Positions 8,940 through 16,798 of a stretch of DNA of 64,000 bases are shown piece by piece; position 1 is the stretch's first letter, and the number at the start of each line of letters is the position of its first letter. The stretch is from positions 1-64,000 of the forward strand of contig JBJMGT010000043.1 of the NCBI GenBank assembly GCA_045807745.1, in the 5' to 3' direction. The notes beneath the pieces are model-generated. The model was not told where the DNA came from. It searched no databases and saw only the letters and a list, made by a program, of their open reading frames with translations. This stretch comes from QHXQ01 sp045807745. GTDB lineage: Bacteria > Acidobacteriota > Blastocatellia > Pyrinomonadales > Pyrinomonadaceae. The translations under genes and the position numbers were made by a program.

Positions 8940-9626
8940 ATGACTAAAGAGACTCAAACTCTAGCAAAGTTTTCACCGGCACAGTTGGAGCGGTTTCTTG
9001 TGGAGTTGGCTAACCTTCAGAATGAGCCAGAGGCAATTGAACGGTTTCAGAGACGCTTTGCGGCCCTTATTCCAACAGCGCATCGAGCAGAGTGGCTGTC
9101 TAGGGCCGGTGAAGCGCGCCCTAAGCCGTCTGAGACATATCTACGGGTCATGTGGATATTGCTCTTACGGAAGCTGTTACGCGGTGTGTTGCTGGAACAA
9201 GACCTGCGCAGAAAAGAATGGAGAGTTTTTGAAATTCGCGGTTGGTTTTATTCATTAGAACGGGAAGCTTTTTGGGACGAAATCGCGTCTGCAATAATGG
9301 AAGATCGTAACCTGCCAGACGTTCCTCCACCCATGCCTTTTGAACAGGCATTATTGTACGGCATCAAATCTGCTGACAGATTGCGCTATTGCGCCAACCC
9401 TGAGTGTCCCGCGCCCTATTTCTTCGTGAAGCGCAAGAATCAAAGGTACTGCTCGGAAATTTGTGCCGGGCCTGCTCAGCGAGAATTGAAACGCCAGTGG
9501 TGGGCCGAGCACGGCGAAGAGTGGCGCATGGCACGGCAGGGAAAGAAGCCGAGTAAAAAAGGAACGGGGAAGTCCAGCAAGACGCCCAAACAGACAGCCA
9601 AAAAGGGAAGAAGGGAAGGTAAATAA
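8940..9626 (+). CDS. CGNR-type zinc-finger protein preceding the integrase
   Basis: A 228-residue protein. Near the C-terminus, YCANPECPAPYF...KNQRYCSEICAG is a four-cysteine zinc finger with the arrangement of CGNR-domain proteins. A lysine-rich tail follows (KKPSKKGTGKSSKTPKQTAK). The N-terminal 150 residues are helical and unassigned. It ends 2 bases before the integrase start, so it is cotranscribed and probably helps regulate or assist recombination. The CGNR name is by motif resemblance. The lysine-rich end is consistent with DNA binding. Confidence 0.65.
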   Translation: MTKETQTLAKFSPAQLERFLVELANLQNEPEAIERFQRRFAALIPTAHRAEWLSRAGEARPKPSETYLRVMWILLLRKLLRGVLLEQDLRRKEWRVFEIRGWFYSLEREAFWDEIASAIMEDRNLPDVPPPMPFEQALLYGIKSADRLRYCANPECPAPYFFVKRKNQRYCSEICAGPAQRELKRQWWAEHGEEWRMARQGKKPSKKGTGKSSKTPKQTAKKGRREGK

Positions 9627-9628
9627 AA

Positions 9629-10735
9629 ATGGCAAAAAGAGCGAAGCGAGATGGAATCTACAAACGCAAGGATCGTCCCGGCCTGTGGATCAGTTGGATT
9701 GATGCGCAGGGGCGCAGGCGTCGCCGTAAAACAGATGCCCAAAGCACATTTCAAGCGAAGTCGGCACTATCGGCAGAGTTGGTCAGAGTAGAGCAAGCAA
9801 AAGTTATAGGCTTCGCTCCACCGGGAGAGGAAACCTTTACCGCCGTTGCTCACAGGTTCTTAGCGCATCAAAAGGCGCGGCTCACAACAAGAGCTTACGA
9901 GCGGGAGAAGGGAATTGTCGAAGGTCATCTTCGCCCGTTCTTCACTTGCAAGCTGTCAGCAATTCGGCGGGTTGACGTTCAGCGTTATGTAACTAAGCGG
10001 AGCGGTTCTGTATCAGCCCATAGCATCCAGAAGGAATTGAACGTCCTGAAACACCTGTTCAATTTAGCAATAGAGTGGGAGATCATTCCTTTTAATCCAT
10101 CTCAAGGAGTGAAGTCACCTAAAGTCCCTGCGGGCCGAGTGCGTTATCTTCAGCCGACCGAACTGCGCGTATTGCTGGATGCTTGTCACGAATGGCTACA
10201 GCCTATTGTGGCGCTGGCAGTAAGCACAGGCATGCGTAGGGGAGAAATCCTGAGCCTCAGATGGCTTGACGTTGACTTGATCCATGATCGCATCATGCTG
10301 CCGCAGACGAAGAACGGTGAGGGGCGCATCGTCTATCTGAATAAATCAGCGCAGGCCGTCATCCAATCTCTACCATTCGACGCCGGGACAAGGCCCACAG
10401 AAAAACTTTTTCAAGGTGTCACCCTGGATATGGTGAGCGTTACGTTCAGAAGAGTCTGCGCCGCAGTAGGGATTGTTGATTTTAGATTCCATGATCTGAG
10501 GCACACGGCTGCGAGCTGGCTTAGGATGCAAGGCGCAGACATCCACACGGTAGCCCAACTCTTGGGGCACAAAGACCTCCGCATGGCCGCGCGCTACCAA
10601 CATCTCAGCCCCACTTTTTTGGCTGATGCTGTGAGCAAGCTAGATGTAGTATTTGGCGATCTCTCAGGGCGGATCAATGGACAGCTTGTTTCCACTCAGC
10701 AAGCCCTTCTTGCTACAGCTAATACTGTGCAGTAA
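9629..10735 (+). CDS. int: Tyrosine recombinase / phage-type integrase
   Basis: A 368-residue protein with GGAAGG about 10 bases before the ATG. A basic arm-type DNA-binding N-terminus is followed by a SAM-like core-binding domain (about residues 68-160) and a catalytic domain carrying R203 (TGMRRGE), K228, H288/R291 (FHDLRHTA), H314 (LLGHKDL) and nucleophile Y323 (AARYQHLS). It is a phage/island integrase rather than an integron IntI: the N-terminal arm domain is wrong for IntI and I do not see the IntI-specific insertion before the HxxRH box. The attC array begins 20 bases after its stop. A decayed copy of its 3' end lies at 23621-23760 beside tRNA-Glu. Confidence 0.92.
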   Translation: MAKRAKRDGIYKRKDRPGLWISWIDAQGRRRRRKTDAQSTFQAKSALSAELVRVEQAKVIGFAPPGEETFTAVAHRFLAHQKARLTTRAYEREKGIVEGHLRPFFTCKLSAIRRVDVQRYVTKRSGSVSAHSIQKELNVLKHLFNLAIEWEIIPFNPSQGVKSPKVPAGRVRYLQPTELRVLLDACHEWLQPIVALAVSTGMRRGEILSLRWLDVDLIHDRIMLPQTKNGEGRIVYLNKSAQAVIQSLPFDAGTRPTEKLFQGVTLDMVSVTFRRVCAAVGIVDFRFHDLRHTAASWLRMQGADIHTVAQLLGHKDLRMAARYQHLSPTFLADAVSKLDVVFGDLSGRINGQLVSTQQALLATANTVQ

Positions 10736-10755
10736 CTAAGGAGATAATGTAAGTA

Positions 10756-10841
10756 GCCTGACGCCCGGCATCACCCGCGTTCCCGTTAAAGTTCCATGAG
10801 AGTCTTCGTGAAGGGGCGTCGGGTGCATGCCGTTGTTAGGC
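10756..10841 (-). repeat. Integron attC site 1 (terminal, altered core)
   Basis: An 86-bp site. Read on the minus strand it runs from GCCTAAC (R'') through L'' AACGGCATGCACCC to L' GGGTGATGCCGGGC and a core of GTCAGGC. The last heptamer departs from the GTTRRRY rule (GTC), so recombination at this edge is probably impaired. The extra-helical base on the R'' side fixes the orientation. It is the attC of the 10871-11227 cassette and lies 20 bases after the integrase stop. Confidence 0.85.
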
Positions 10842-10870
10842 GCGCTGCCGGCAGAAACCACCGCCTTCGC

Positions 10871-11227
10871 TTACCAACCTTCTCCGCAACTTTCCCGGTG
10901 CTCCGGCCTGCGCTTCTCGCTGTACGCCGACCAAGATTTCCCACCTGACGCCAACATCATCACCACGCATAAAGTCATTAGCGCCGCCGTCAGCGGACTT
11001 CGCCTCCCGCCCTTCAGGAGCAGGCCATAGTAGGCGGCCCCGGCGGCATAGACGACGAGCGAAGGGGCGATGAAGAGCATGACGGTCAGCGGGCCATTAC
11101 AATCAACAGCACCGCTGATACCTTGATCCCGGTACTCGTTCACCGATGCCAATAAGCCGAACAGCGCAATTGGCAGAAAGAGGATGACGATTAAAGTCAC
11201 TGCCCATGTAGCTAATTTTAGCCTCAT
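10871..11227 (-). CDS. Cassette gene: small integral membrane protein
   Basis: A 118-residue protein with three predicted membrane helices: LKLATWAVTLIVILFLPIAL, VMLFIAPSLVVYAAGAAYYG and LTAALMTLCVVMMLAS. The tail is short and polar. It starts 30 bases inside the cassette (core at 11257-11263) and ends 30 bases before the R'' side of its attC, the normal fit of a cassette gene. No clear ribosome-binding site is visible. I recognise no family. Confidence 0.65.
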   Translation of the reverse strand: MRLKLATWAVTLIVILFLPIALFGLLASVNEYRDQGISGAVDCNGPLTVMLFIAPSLVVYAAGAAYYGLLLKGGRRSPLTAALMTLCVVMMLASGGKSWSAYSEKRRPEHRESCGEGW

Positions 11228-11256
11228 ACGTATCTATTTACGCTTCAAAGCGAAGC

Positions 11257-11362
11257 GCCTAACGGTTGAGTTGACCGGGCGGCGCGAATTCATTCAAGAC
11301 TCGCCGGACCAATGATGATCCAAAAACCGGTACCGCCGCTCCGATCCAACGATTTGTTAGCT
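11257..11362 (-). repeat. Integron attC site 2
   Basis: A 106-bp site. On the minus strand it runs from AGCTAAC (R'', 11356-11362) to core GTTAGGC (11257-11263). The arms pair over GACCGGGCGGCG-like and CGCCGCTCCGATC-like segments, with a long variable centre. R'' is the complement of the 5' core of the barstar cassette (GTTAGCT at 11751-11757). Confidence 0.8.
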
Positions 11363-11368
11363 GGCGTC

Positions 11369-11740
11369 CTAACCAGCGAGGCGGATTGGTCCGAGAAATA
11401 CCAACGAGAGCGCAGGTGGTTTGCCCGCCGCGACATAGCGATCGTTTACGAAGGCGGTACAGTGAATCAATGTGCTGAAGGTTTCAGGCAAACGTGAACT
11501 GAAGGATTCTGTATCGGTTATTTCGATGTTCAACTTTTCGCCAGGAGCAAGATGGAACCGTGACATACCATCGCCTTCGTCAAGGTAGATCAAGCAATCG
11601 ATCCACGCGTTCATGTTCATGCCGTAGAAGTCTGGAAAGCCGAACGCCTCACGGCAAGTCGTATGAAAAGAGTCCCAATTCGAAATCTTTGACGTTTCTA
11701 GGCGAACGGTTGCCATATTCAGCACGCTCGAAGTTTCCAT
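11369..11740 (-). CDS. Cassette gene: barstar-family protein
   Basis: A 123-residue protein. FHTTCREAFGFPDFYGMNMN followed by AWIDCLIYLDE is the barstar-fold signature (aromatic-rich GFP-x-FYG-x-N and a conserved acidic D). The remainder ends in a hydrophobic strand (ALSLVFLGPIRL). Barstar-like proteins bind and block barnase-type ribonucleases. No ribonuclease gene is nearby, so it would be an orphan immunity protein. The first ATG (11740) lies only about 10 bases inside the cassette core; a second ATG at 11716 is possible. The cassette is bounded by attC 2 and the core of attC 3. Confidence 0.8.
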   Translation of the reverse strand: METSSVLNMATVRLETSKISNWDSFHTTCREAFGFPDFYGMNMNAWIDCLIYLDEGDGMSRFHLAPGEKLNIEITDTESFSSRLPETFSTLIHCTAFVNDRYVAAGKPPALSLVFLGPIRLAG

Positions 11741-11750
11741 TCGGTAAGCC

Positions 11751-11824
11751 AGCTAACGCCGGAGCTAACCGGCGAGCATGAAAGCGAAGCTGTAATGCGA
11801 GTCCGGTTGAGCGACTTGTTAGAC
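11751..11824 (-). repeat. Integron attC site 3
   Basis: A short 74-bp site. On the minus strand it runs from GTCTAAC (R'', 11818-11824), through GCTCAACCGG pairing with CCGGTTAGCTCC, to core GTTAGCT (11751-11757). The extra base in the R'' arm gives the same orientation as the other sites. R'' matches the 5' core of the metallopeptidase cassette. Confidence 0.8.
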
Positions 11825-11874
11825 GTTTCTCTGAGCACGCTGCATTTCACTACCACTTCTTGCTAATTCGCGGC

Positions 11875-13775
11875 TCATTTTGAATACTCCCCTTCTAGCA
11901 GCTTGACTTTATTTTCAAGTAGCTGGACTGCGTCTTTCACGAGACGCGGGTCGCGCAGCTCAATATCCAAATACCGTTTAAGCAAAACAGCAGGGGGAGC
12001 TTCAAATCCATTCTTCATCAGCGCAATGTAACGCGGCACGAACTGTTTCGGGTCGCGTGTGTACATTTCGTAGTATTTCAACGCGAGCAGTGCGCCGTAC
12101 ACGTAGTTGATGTCGTATAACGGGTCTTCGTAAAAAAGGGAACTGGTTATCCACTGCATCTTCAACTCGTCGTGCTTAGCAGCCCAAATCGAATAGCGGC
12201 TACCGATCTGCTTTGTCAGTGCGTCAAGGTCATCGGCGGTCTCGATCTTGCCCTGCTCGACGCCATCGTAAACGGCTAATTCGATGGCTTCCTCCTGAGC
12301 GACCGAAAACATCGTCATCCCTTTGCCTTCAAAAAACTGCTCAAGAAAATAACGTCTTCTCGACGCATCAGTTTCATGCTGGTAAAGGTAATCCGGCAAA
12401 AGCAACTCATTGAAGATAGCGAACGACTCGAATAGGTAGTGCGGGCCTTCTCGTAGGTCGGTAAAACGCGATTATTATTCATCAATTGACGATGAATGGC
12501 GTGAGTTGATTCATGCGTTAGCACGCGTATGTCGTTGTAGTAGCCTGTAAAACCGCCGCTGAAAAAGACCGTCGTCACGCCGGGAAAGCCTTTGGAGAAA
12601 CCACCGGATTTACGATTGTTGCCGGGTACGATGTCCATACGTCCATTTGCAGGGTCAAGCAACAGAGCGAGTTCGCGTCCGTACTCCGAGCCAAGCGGCG
12701 ACAATGCCTCGCGGATAATTTTATTCGCCTGTTCGATGGTGAAGCGTGGTACCTTTCCGCCGCTCAAACTTGCAGAAACATCCCATATGTTGATATCCCC
12801 ATAACCCAACTGTTTCTTGGCATAGTAGGCGCGCAATCGCTGATAGTGCTTATAAACATCCGCCAGTTTTCCGACTTGTTCCAGCAAGTTCGAGACTTCT
12901 GCTTTACTCCAGTAGCTTTTGAAGAAAACTTCTTCGGGCGCGTCATCAAAATGATGCAGTTGTGCCAGACGATTACGCGCCCTGACTAAACTTATCAACG
13001 CAAAGGCGTAAAGGTCGCGCTGCGAAGCGTAGCCTGCGTATAGCTTTTTGAAGCCCTCCTCACGCACCGCTCGGTCGGGATGGCTGACGATGGCTGTGCG
13101 TTGCCTTCGCACGTCGAGTTCGCCGTCCGGCGTTTTTACCGTGCCGAACTGAGTGCGGCGCAATAATTTCTGATAAAGATAAAATTGCCATTCGCTACTG
13201 AGCGGCGATGTGATGCTCAACGCTTCTTCCTCTTTCAGCGAGAGCGTATGCGGCTGGTATCGCCGTGCGGATTCGGCAGCGAACAAGTAAGCTTTGAGGG
13301 CGGATCTTTGCCTAACAAATTTATTAAGAACCTGTTCGTCAATCTGCATTAATTCCTGTTGCAGAAAGGCGGTTCGTTTGGAAAACTCAGCATCCATCTC
13401 GGAACTTTCTGTATTGCTTGCTTCATCTTTGGTGTTGACCGCGTAACGCAGATATAGATAAGTGTAATGACGGATAAACTCGACGAGAGTTTTATCATAA
13501 AGGCGGAACGCACGGAGCAGATTATCAGAAGAAGCCGCGACCCTTCCTTTCAAGCCTTCTAATTCCTTGAGAGCTGTGTAGTAGTTGGCGCGTTCAGCTT
13601 TCTCGGCTTCCGGACTGGCGAAAAAGTTTCGTCCAAAGTCAAAGTGATACTGCTCGGCAGTCTCATTCGGAATAGCTACGAAATTATCTTGGCACAGCAC
13701 AGGATACGAGAGCAGAGATAGCATCAGCAGCATAGCTGTAGCTCGTCGAATGAATGATAAAGTTCTTAATATCAT
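11875..13775 (-). pseudogene. Cassette gene: M3-type zinc metallopeptidase (oligoendopeptidase-like), frameshifted
   Basis: A signal peptide (MILRTLSFIRRATAMLLMLS) is followed by a long helical domain and the zinc motif HESTH at about residue 420, as in M3 oligopeptidases. The frame is lost near 12463-12466, in a run of four A on the plus strand. Adding one base there restores RVFTDLREGPHYLFESFAIF, a typical M3 downstream block, and joins the second frame down to 11875. The restored protein would be about 633 residues. The cause is either a real mutation or a sequencing error in a homopolymer. The start has AAGGGG 9 bases upstream. At about 1.9 kb this is a large cassette cargo. The predicted role is extracytoplasmic peptide hydrolysis. 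Confidence 0.8.
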
Positions 13776-13807
13776 CTCACATCCCCTTATAGCTCACGGC
13801 TTGAAAC

Positions 13808-13893
13808 GTCTAACGCTCGGCATCACCCGCGCCCCTATTCAAGATTCATAAGGGGCAGGCTGAAGGGGCGTCGGGTGCATGCCGTTGTTAGAC
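13808..13893 (-). repeat. Integron attC site 4
   Basis: An 86-bp site, nearly identical in layout and arms to attC 1 and 6. The minus strand runs from GTCTAAC (R'', 13887-13893), through AACGGCATGCACCCGACGCC pairing with GCGGGTGATGCCGAGC, to core GTTAGAC (13808-13814). Confidence 0.9.
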
Positions 13894-13920
13894 GCGGCGT
13901 GGCTAAGAGAGTTCTGCTAC

Positions 13921-14268
13921 CTATTTCTTTAATTCGCCTAGCCATCCGACCAAGCCGTAAAGAAAATCACCCGCTCCCGATAGAATTAACCCATAAGTGA
14001 TTATGAAATGACCGCCTCTAGGTGAATTGGCTGCCAAGCCGTAGGTGCCGACGGTGACGACCACTCCAAGAGCACATAATCCGCCTCCGATAAGCATATG
14101 CCGGGCGTATTGCTTGCGACGAAATTGCTTGTTCTCTTTCTCCTGAGCATCTGCGGCTAATTGCGCGGTCTGGGCATCAATAGGCGTGGAACAGAAGCGG
14201 CAATTTTTCGCATCAGTAGCAATGAATTCGTGGCAACGCGGGCATTGGAAAACTCTAGCGTGGGACAT
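13921..14268 (-). CDS. Cassette gene: zinc-ribbon protein with two membrane helices
   Basis: A 115-residue protein. The ATG at 14268 has AGGAG 6 bases upstream and is chosen over one 26 codons earlier, which lies almost at the cassette core. An N-terminal zinc ribbon (CPRCHEF...CRFCSTPID) is followed by a charged linker and two hydrophobic segments (MLIGGGLCALGVVVTVGTYG, then FIITYGLILSGAGDFLYGLV). This zinc-ribbon-plus-membrane architecture occurs in small proteins of unknown role. Confidence 0.65.
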   Translation of the reverse strand: MSHARVFQCPRCHEFIATDAKNCRFCSTPIDAQTAQLAADAQEKENKQFRRKQYARHMLIGGGLCALGVVVTVGTYGLAANSPRGGHFIITYGLILSGAGDFLYGLVGWLGELKK

Positions 14269-14352
14269 GGGGCATCTCCTTCCATGAGGCAAAGTGGTGT
14301 GAATTCGGCGAGCATTTATCATCAATGGCAGCGGCTGTAACTGCATGAACGC

Positions 14353-14439
14353 GTCTAACGCCCGGCATCAGCGGCGCGCAGGGAACATTAAGGATGAGAG
14401 GCACGCTGGCTGCGCGTCCGCTGCATGCCGTAGTTGGAC
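14353..14439 (-). repeat. Integron attC site 5
   Basis: An 87-bp site. The minus strand runs from GTCCAAC (R'', 14433-14439), through GGCATGCAGCGG pairing with CCGCTGATGCCGGGC, to core GTTAGAC (14353-14359). The unusual R'' heptamer is copied exactly by the 5' core of its cassette (GTTGGAC at 15111-15117). Its arms resemble attC 11. Confidence 0.88.
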
Positions 14440-14479
14440 GGCACGGGAGAGGTAACGTAATCAATCGGCGGCTGACTAA

Positions 14480-14983
14480 CTAACGCAATGCATCGCAAAG
14501 GATGGCGACGCTTTCATCGGGAGGATGATGCTGCCCAGCGAGGAACACGGGCGGCCCGTCGCCTGCGAACACGAGGCGGCCGGCCTCGAAAAAGACTGCC
14601 CCTCTACCCGGAATAGTCACCGTAAAGAACGCGCCCACGTTGGTCTGTGTCCCTTCCATCAGATCGATTGTGATATTCGCAACGGACGGCGCGTCGACAA
14701 GGGAAGCGCCCGTGACGGAGTTCGTCAGTGTGCCCCTATACCGACCCTGAAATGCGATGCGGATAGGATTGCCTTCGCCGTCGAAGAAAGTCGTAATGCG
14801 ATTTCTGCCACCGCCGTTGGCGATGATCGTAAAATCGCCGCAGTTCGCCACTGGTTCATGATCGATGACGAAGTCGAATGCTTCCACGTACGGACCGCCC
14901 GCCTTGGCGGGAGACGGCGCGATTAGGCCTACGAGGCAGAACGCTACAGTACAGACGAAACTTAATCTGAGAAGGATATTCAT
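14480..14983 (-). CDS. Cassette gene: secreted protein of unknown function
   Basis: A 167-residue protein with a clear signal peptide (MNILLRLSFVCTVAFCLVGL, then IAPSPAKAG). The ATG has AGGAG 5 bases upstream. The mature part is beta-rich with two cysteines (C48-like and near the C-terminus), which could form a disulphide outside the cytoplasm. I do not recognise the family. It fills the cassette between attC 5 and the core of attC 6, with about 130 bases of leader. Confidence 0.7.
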   Translation of the reverse strand: MNILLRLSFVCTVAFCLVGLIAPSPAKAGGPYVEAFDFVIDHEPVANCGDFTIIANGGGRNRITTFFDGEGNPIRIAFQGRYRGTLTNSVTGASLVDAPSVANITIDLMEGTQTNVGAFFTVTIPGRGAVFFEAGRLVFAGDGPPVFLAGQHHPPDESVAILCDALR

Positions 14984-15110
14984 GGAGGCTCCTTTTCGAT
15001 GTCAGAGACGTTAATAAGACGTTTACCGGGCGCTGAAGATAGCACTGCTTAACTATAAGGCAAAGCAAAATACTTGCTTACAATATCGTGGCGAGAAAGG
15101 TGGTTGCGCT

Positions 15111-15196
15111 GTCCAACGCCCGGCATTACCCGCGCCCACGTTCAACGGGCATGAGAGACTACGTGAAGGGGCGTCGGGTGCATGCCGTTGTTAGGC
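15111..15196 (-). repeat. Integron attC site 6
   Basis: An 86-bp site. The minus strand runs from GCCTAAC (R'', 15190-15196), through AACGGCATGCACCCGACGCC pairing with GCGGGTAATGCCGGGC, to core GTTGGAC (15111-15117). It is nearly the same as attC 1 and 4. Confidence 0.9.
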
Positions 15197-15228
15197 GCGG
15201 CGTAGGTATCACTTACAACTTCTTGTGC

Positions 15229-16584
15229 TTAATGTAGAGTCATCTTTATGCCGTGACGCGCATGTAGTGTAACTGATGGCTCAGGTTCAACCGGGTGTTC
15301 GGGTACTAGACGCAGGCGGTACTTTTGCGCGACGGTTGCGAGAACCAATATCGCTTCCATCATTGCGAAGTTGTTCCCGATGCACTGGCGCGGGCCACCG
15401 CCGAACGGGAAGTAAGCGTATCGCGGGCGCCCCTCAGAGCGCCCCGGCGAGAAGCGCTCTGGATCGAAATCTTCCGCGTTTTCCCAAAAGTCCGGGTGGC
15501 GGTGTGTGACATACGGAAGCAGAATGATTTCCGATTTCGCCTCGATGCGGTAGCCGCCCACGAAGTCGTCATTTACCGCCCTGCGTGCAATGACCCAAGC
15601 GGGCGGATAGAGGCGCATCGCCTCCTCGATAATCATCGTAGTGTATTTGAGTTGAGGGATGTCTTCAGAAGCTGGCGTGCGGCCATCAAGTATGGCAACG
15701 AGTTCGGCGTGCAGTTTCCGCTCTACTTCCGTGTGCCGCGAGAGCAGGTACCACGTCCAGGAAAGAGCCAGCGCGGTCGTCTCATGCCCCGCGACCATGA
15801 TCGTCATGGCTTCGTCGCGCAGTTGCTTGTCGCTCATTGTCTCTCCGGTCTCTTCGTCTCGCGCACGCATCAGCATCGTCACTAAATCGTCTGTATCGGC
15901 AGCATCTATACGCCGTCTCCGTCGCTCGGCAATCATGCCGTAGATGATCGTGTCAGCGGCGCGGATTGCCTGAAGATAGTTGCGGTTTCGGCGTGTCGGG
16001 ATACTTATCGGCAACCTGATCGGCTGCCATGTGCGGCGAATTAAATGCTCGCGCGCAATCGCCAGAGACCGTCCGATTGTATCCGTATCTTGGCTCAAGT
16101 CGGTGCTGAACAGCGCCAACCCGACGATGCGTAAAGTCAGACGCATCATCTCGGCGGAAATGTTGAGCGGCTCGCCGCGCTGCGCAAACGGTCGCCATGC
16201 TTCGAGCATCGCTTCAGAAGAATCGGTCATGATCCTAGCGAACCCTGCGATCCGCTGGCGATGAAAAGCCGGCTGCGCGAGGCGGCGCTGGCGACGCCAG
16301 AAATCTCCTTCGCTAATAAGCAGCCCGTTGCCTATTGATGACTTACCCTCAGCGTAAAATTTACTTTTGTGATAGTTGCGGTAATTGGTTTGCAAAATGT
16401 GCTCGATGTCACGGGGATGATTGAACTGGTAAGCCGTCCAGAGGCCTTTCATTCGCACGACATCGCCGAATTGCCGGCTAAGGCTGGTAAATGTTCGTAG
16501 AGGGTCGCGCCGGAATTGGGGCATCATCCTGAACAGCGCCATGCCGTTAATACCGGGAGGAGGTTTATGGTTGTCAGTGGTCAT
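15229..16584 (-). CDS. Cassette gene: cytochrome P450
   Basis: A 451-residue protein, the usual P450 length. It has the I-helix motif AGHETTALALSW, the ExxR motif EEAMRLYPP, the PERF segment (FDPERFSPGR) and the haem-binding loop FGGGPRQCIG with its cysteine ligand near residue 399. There is no membrane anchor, so it is soluble and needs separate redox partners, none of which are nearby. It is a haem monooxygenase of unknown substrate. It starts 26 bases inside the cassette whose core is at 16610-16616 and ends at attC 6. A full P450 is an unusually large, enzymatic cassette cargo. Confidence 0.95.
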   Translation of the reverse strand: MTTDNHKPPPGINGMALFRMMPQFRRDPLRTFTSLSRQFGDVVRMKGLWTAYQFNHPRDIEHILQTNYRNYHKSKFYAEGKSSIGNGLLISEGDFWRRQRRLAQPAFHRQRIAGFARIMTDSSEAMLEAWRPFAQRGEPLNISAEMMRLTLRIVGLALFSTDLSQDTDTIGRSLAIAREHLIRRTWQPIRLPISIPTRRNRNYLQAIRAADTIIYGMIAERRRRRIDAADTDDLVTMLMRARDEETGETMSDKQLRDEAMTIMVAGHETTALALSWTWYLLSRHTEVERKLHAELVAILDGRTPASEDIPQLKYTTMIIEEAMRLYPPAWVIARRAVNDDFVGGYRIEAKSEIILLPYVTHRHPDFWENAEDFDPERFSPGRSEGRPRYAYFPFGGGPRQCIGNNFAMMEAILVLATVAQKYRLRLVPEHPVEPEPSVTLHARHGIKMTLH

Positions 16585-16609
16585 TGCTTTACATTACCCA
16601 CGAACAAGC

Positions 16610-16718
16610 GCCTAACGCCCCGCTTCAGCCGCCGCCCGCGAACAGCATCCAACTTGCGAGGAACAAGGCAACATGAGAGGCACGCTATCGGGCGGTCGGC
16701 TGCAAGCGGTTGTTATGT
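16610..16718 (-). repeat. Integron attC site 7
   Basis: A 109-bp site. The minus strand runs from ACATAAC (R'', 16712-16718), through CCGCTTGCAGCCGACCGCCC pairing with GGGCGGCGGCTGAAGCGG, to core GTTAGGC (16610-16616). The aberrant R'' matches the 5' core of its own cassette (GTTATGT at 19689-19695). Confidence 0.85.
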
Positions 16719-16798
16719 TGCGCGCAACTTTAGGAACCTGCCTGATAGAGATTTTCTCATTTCTGCGTTGTCGCCATCTATGGCGGTTTCCCATTTTA

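Noticed and set aside
9629..10735. Integrase at the array edge as the integron integrase IntI
   Set aside because: It has a basic arm-type N-terminus and lacks the IntI-specific extra segment before the HxxRH box. It also sits at the 3' end of the array, whereas intI lies at the 5' end next to attI.
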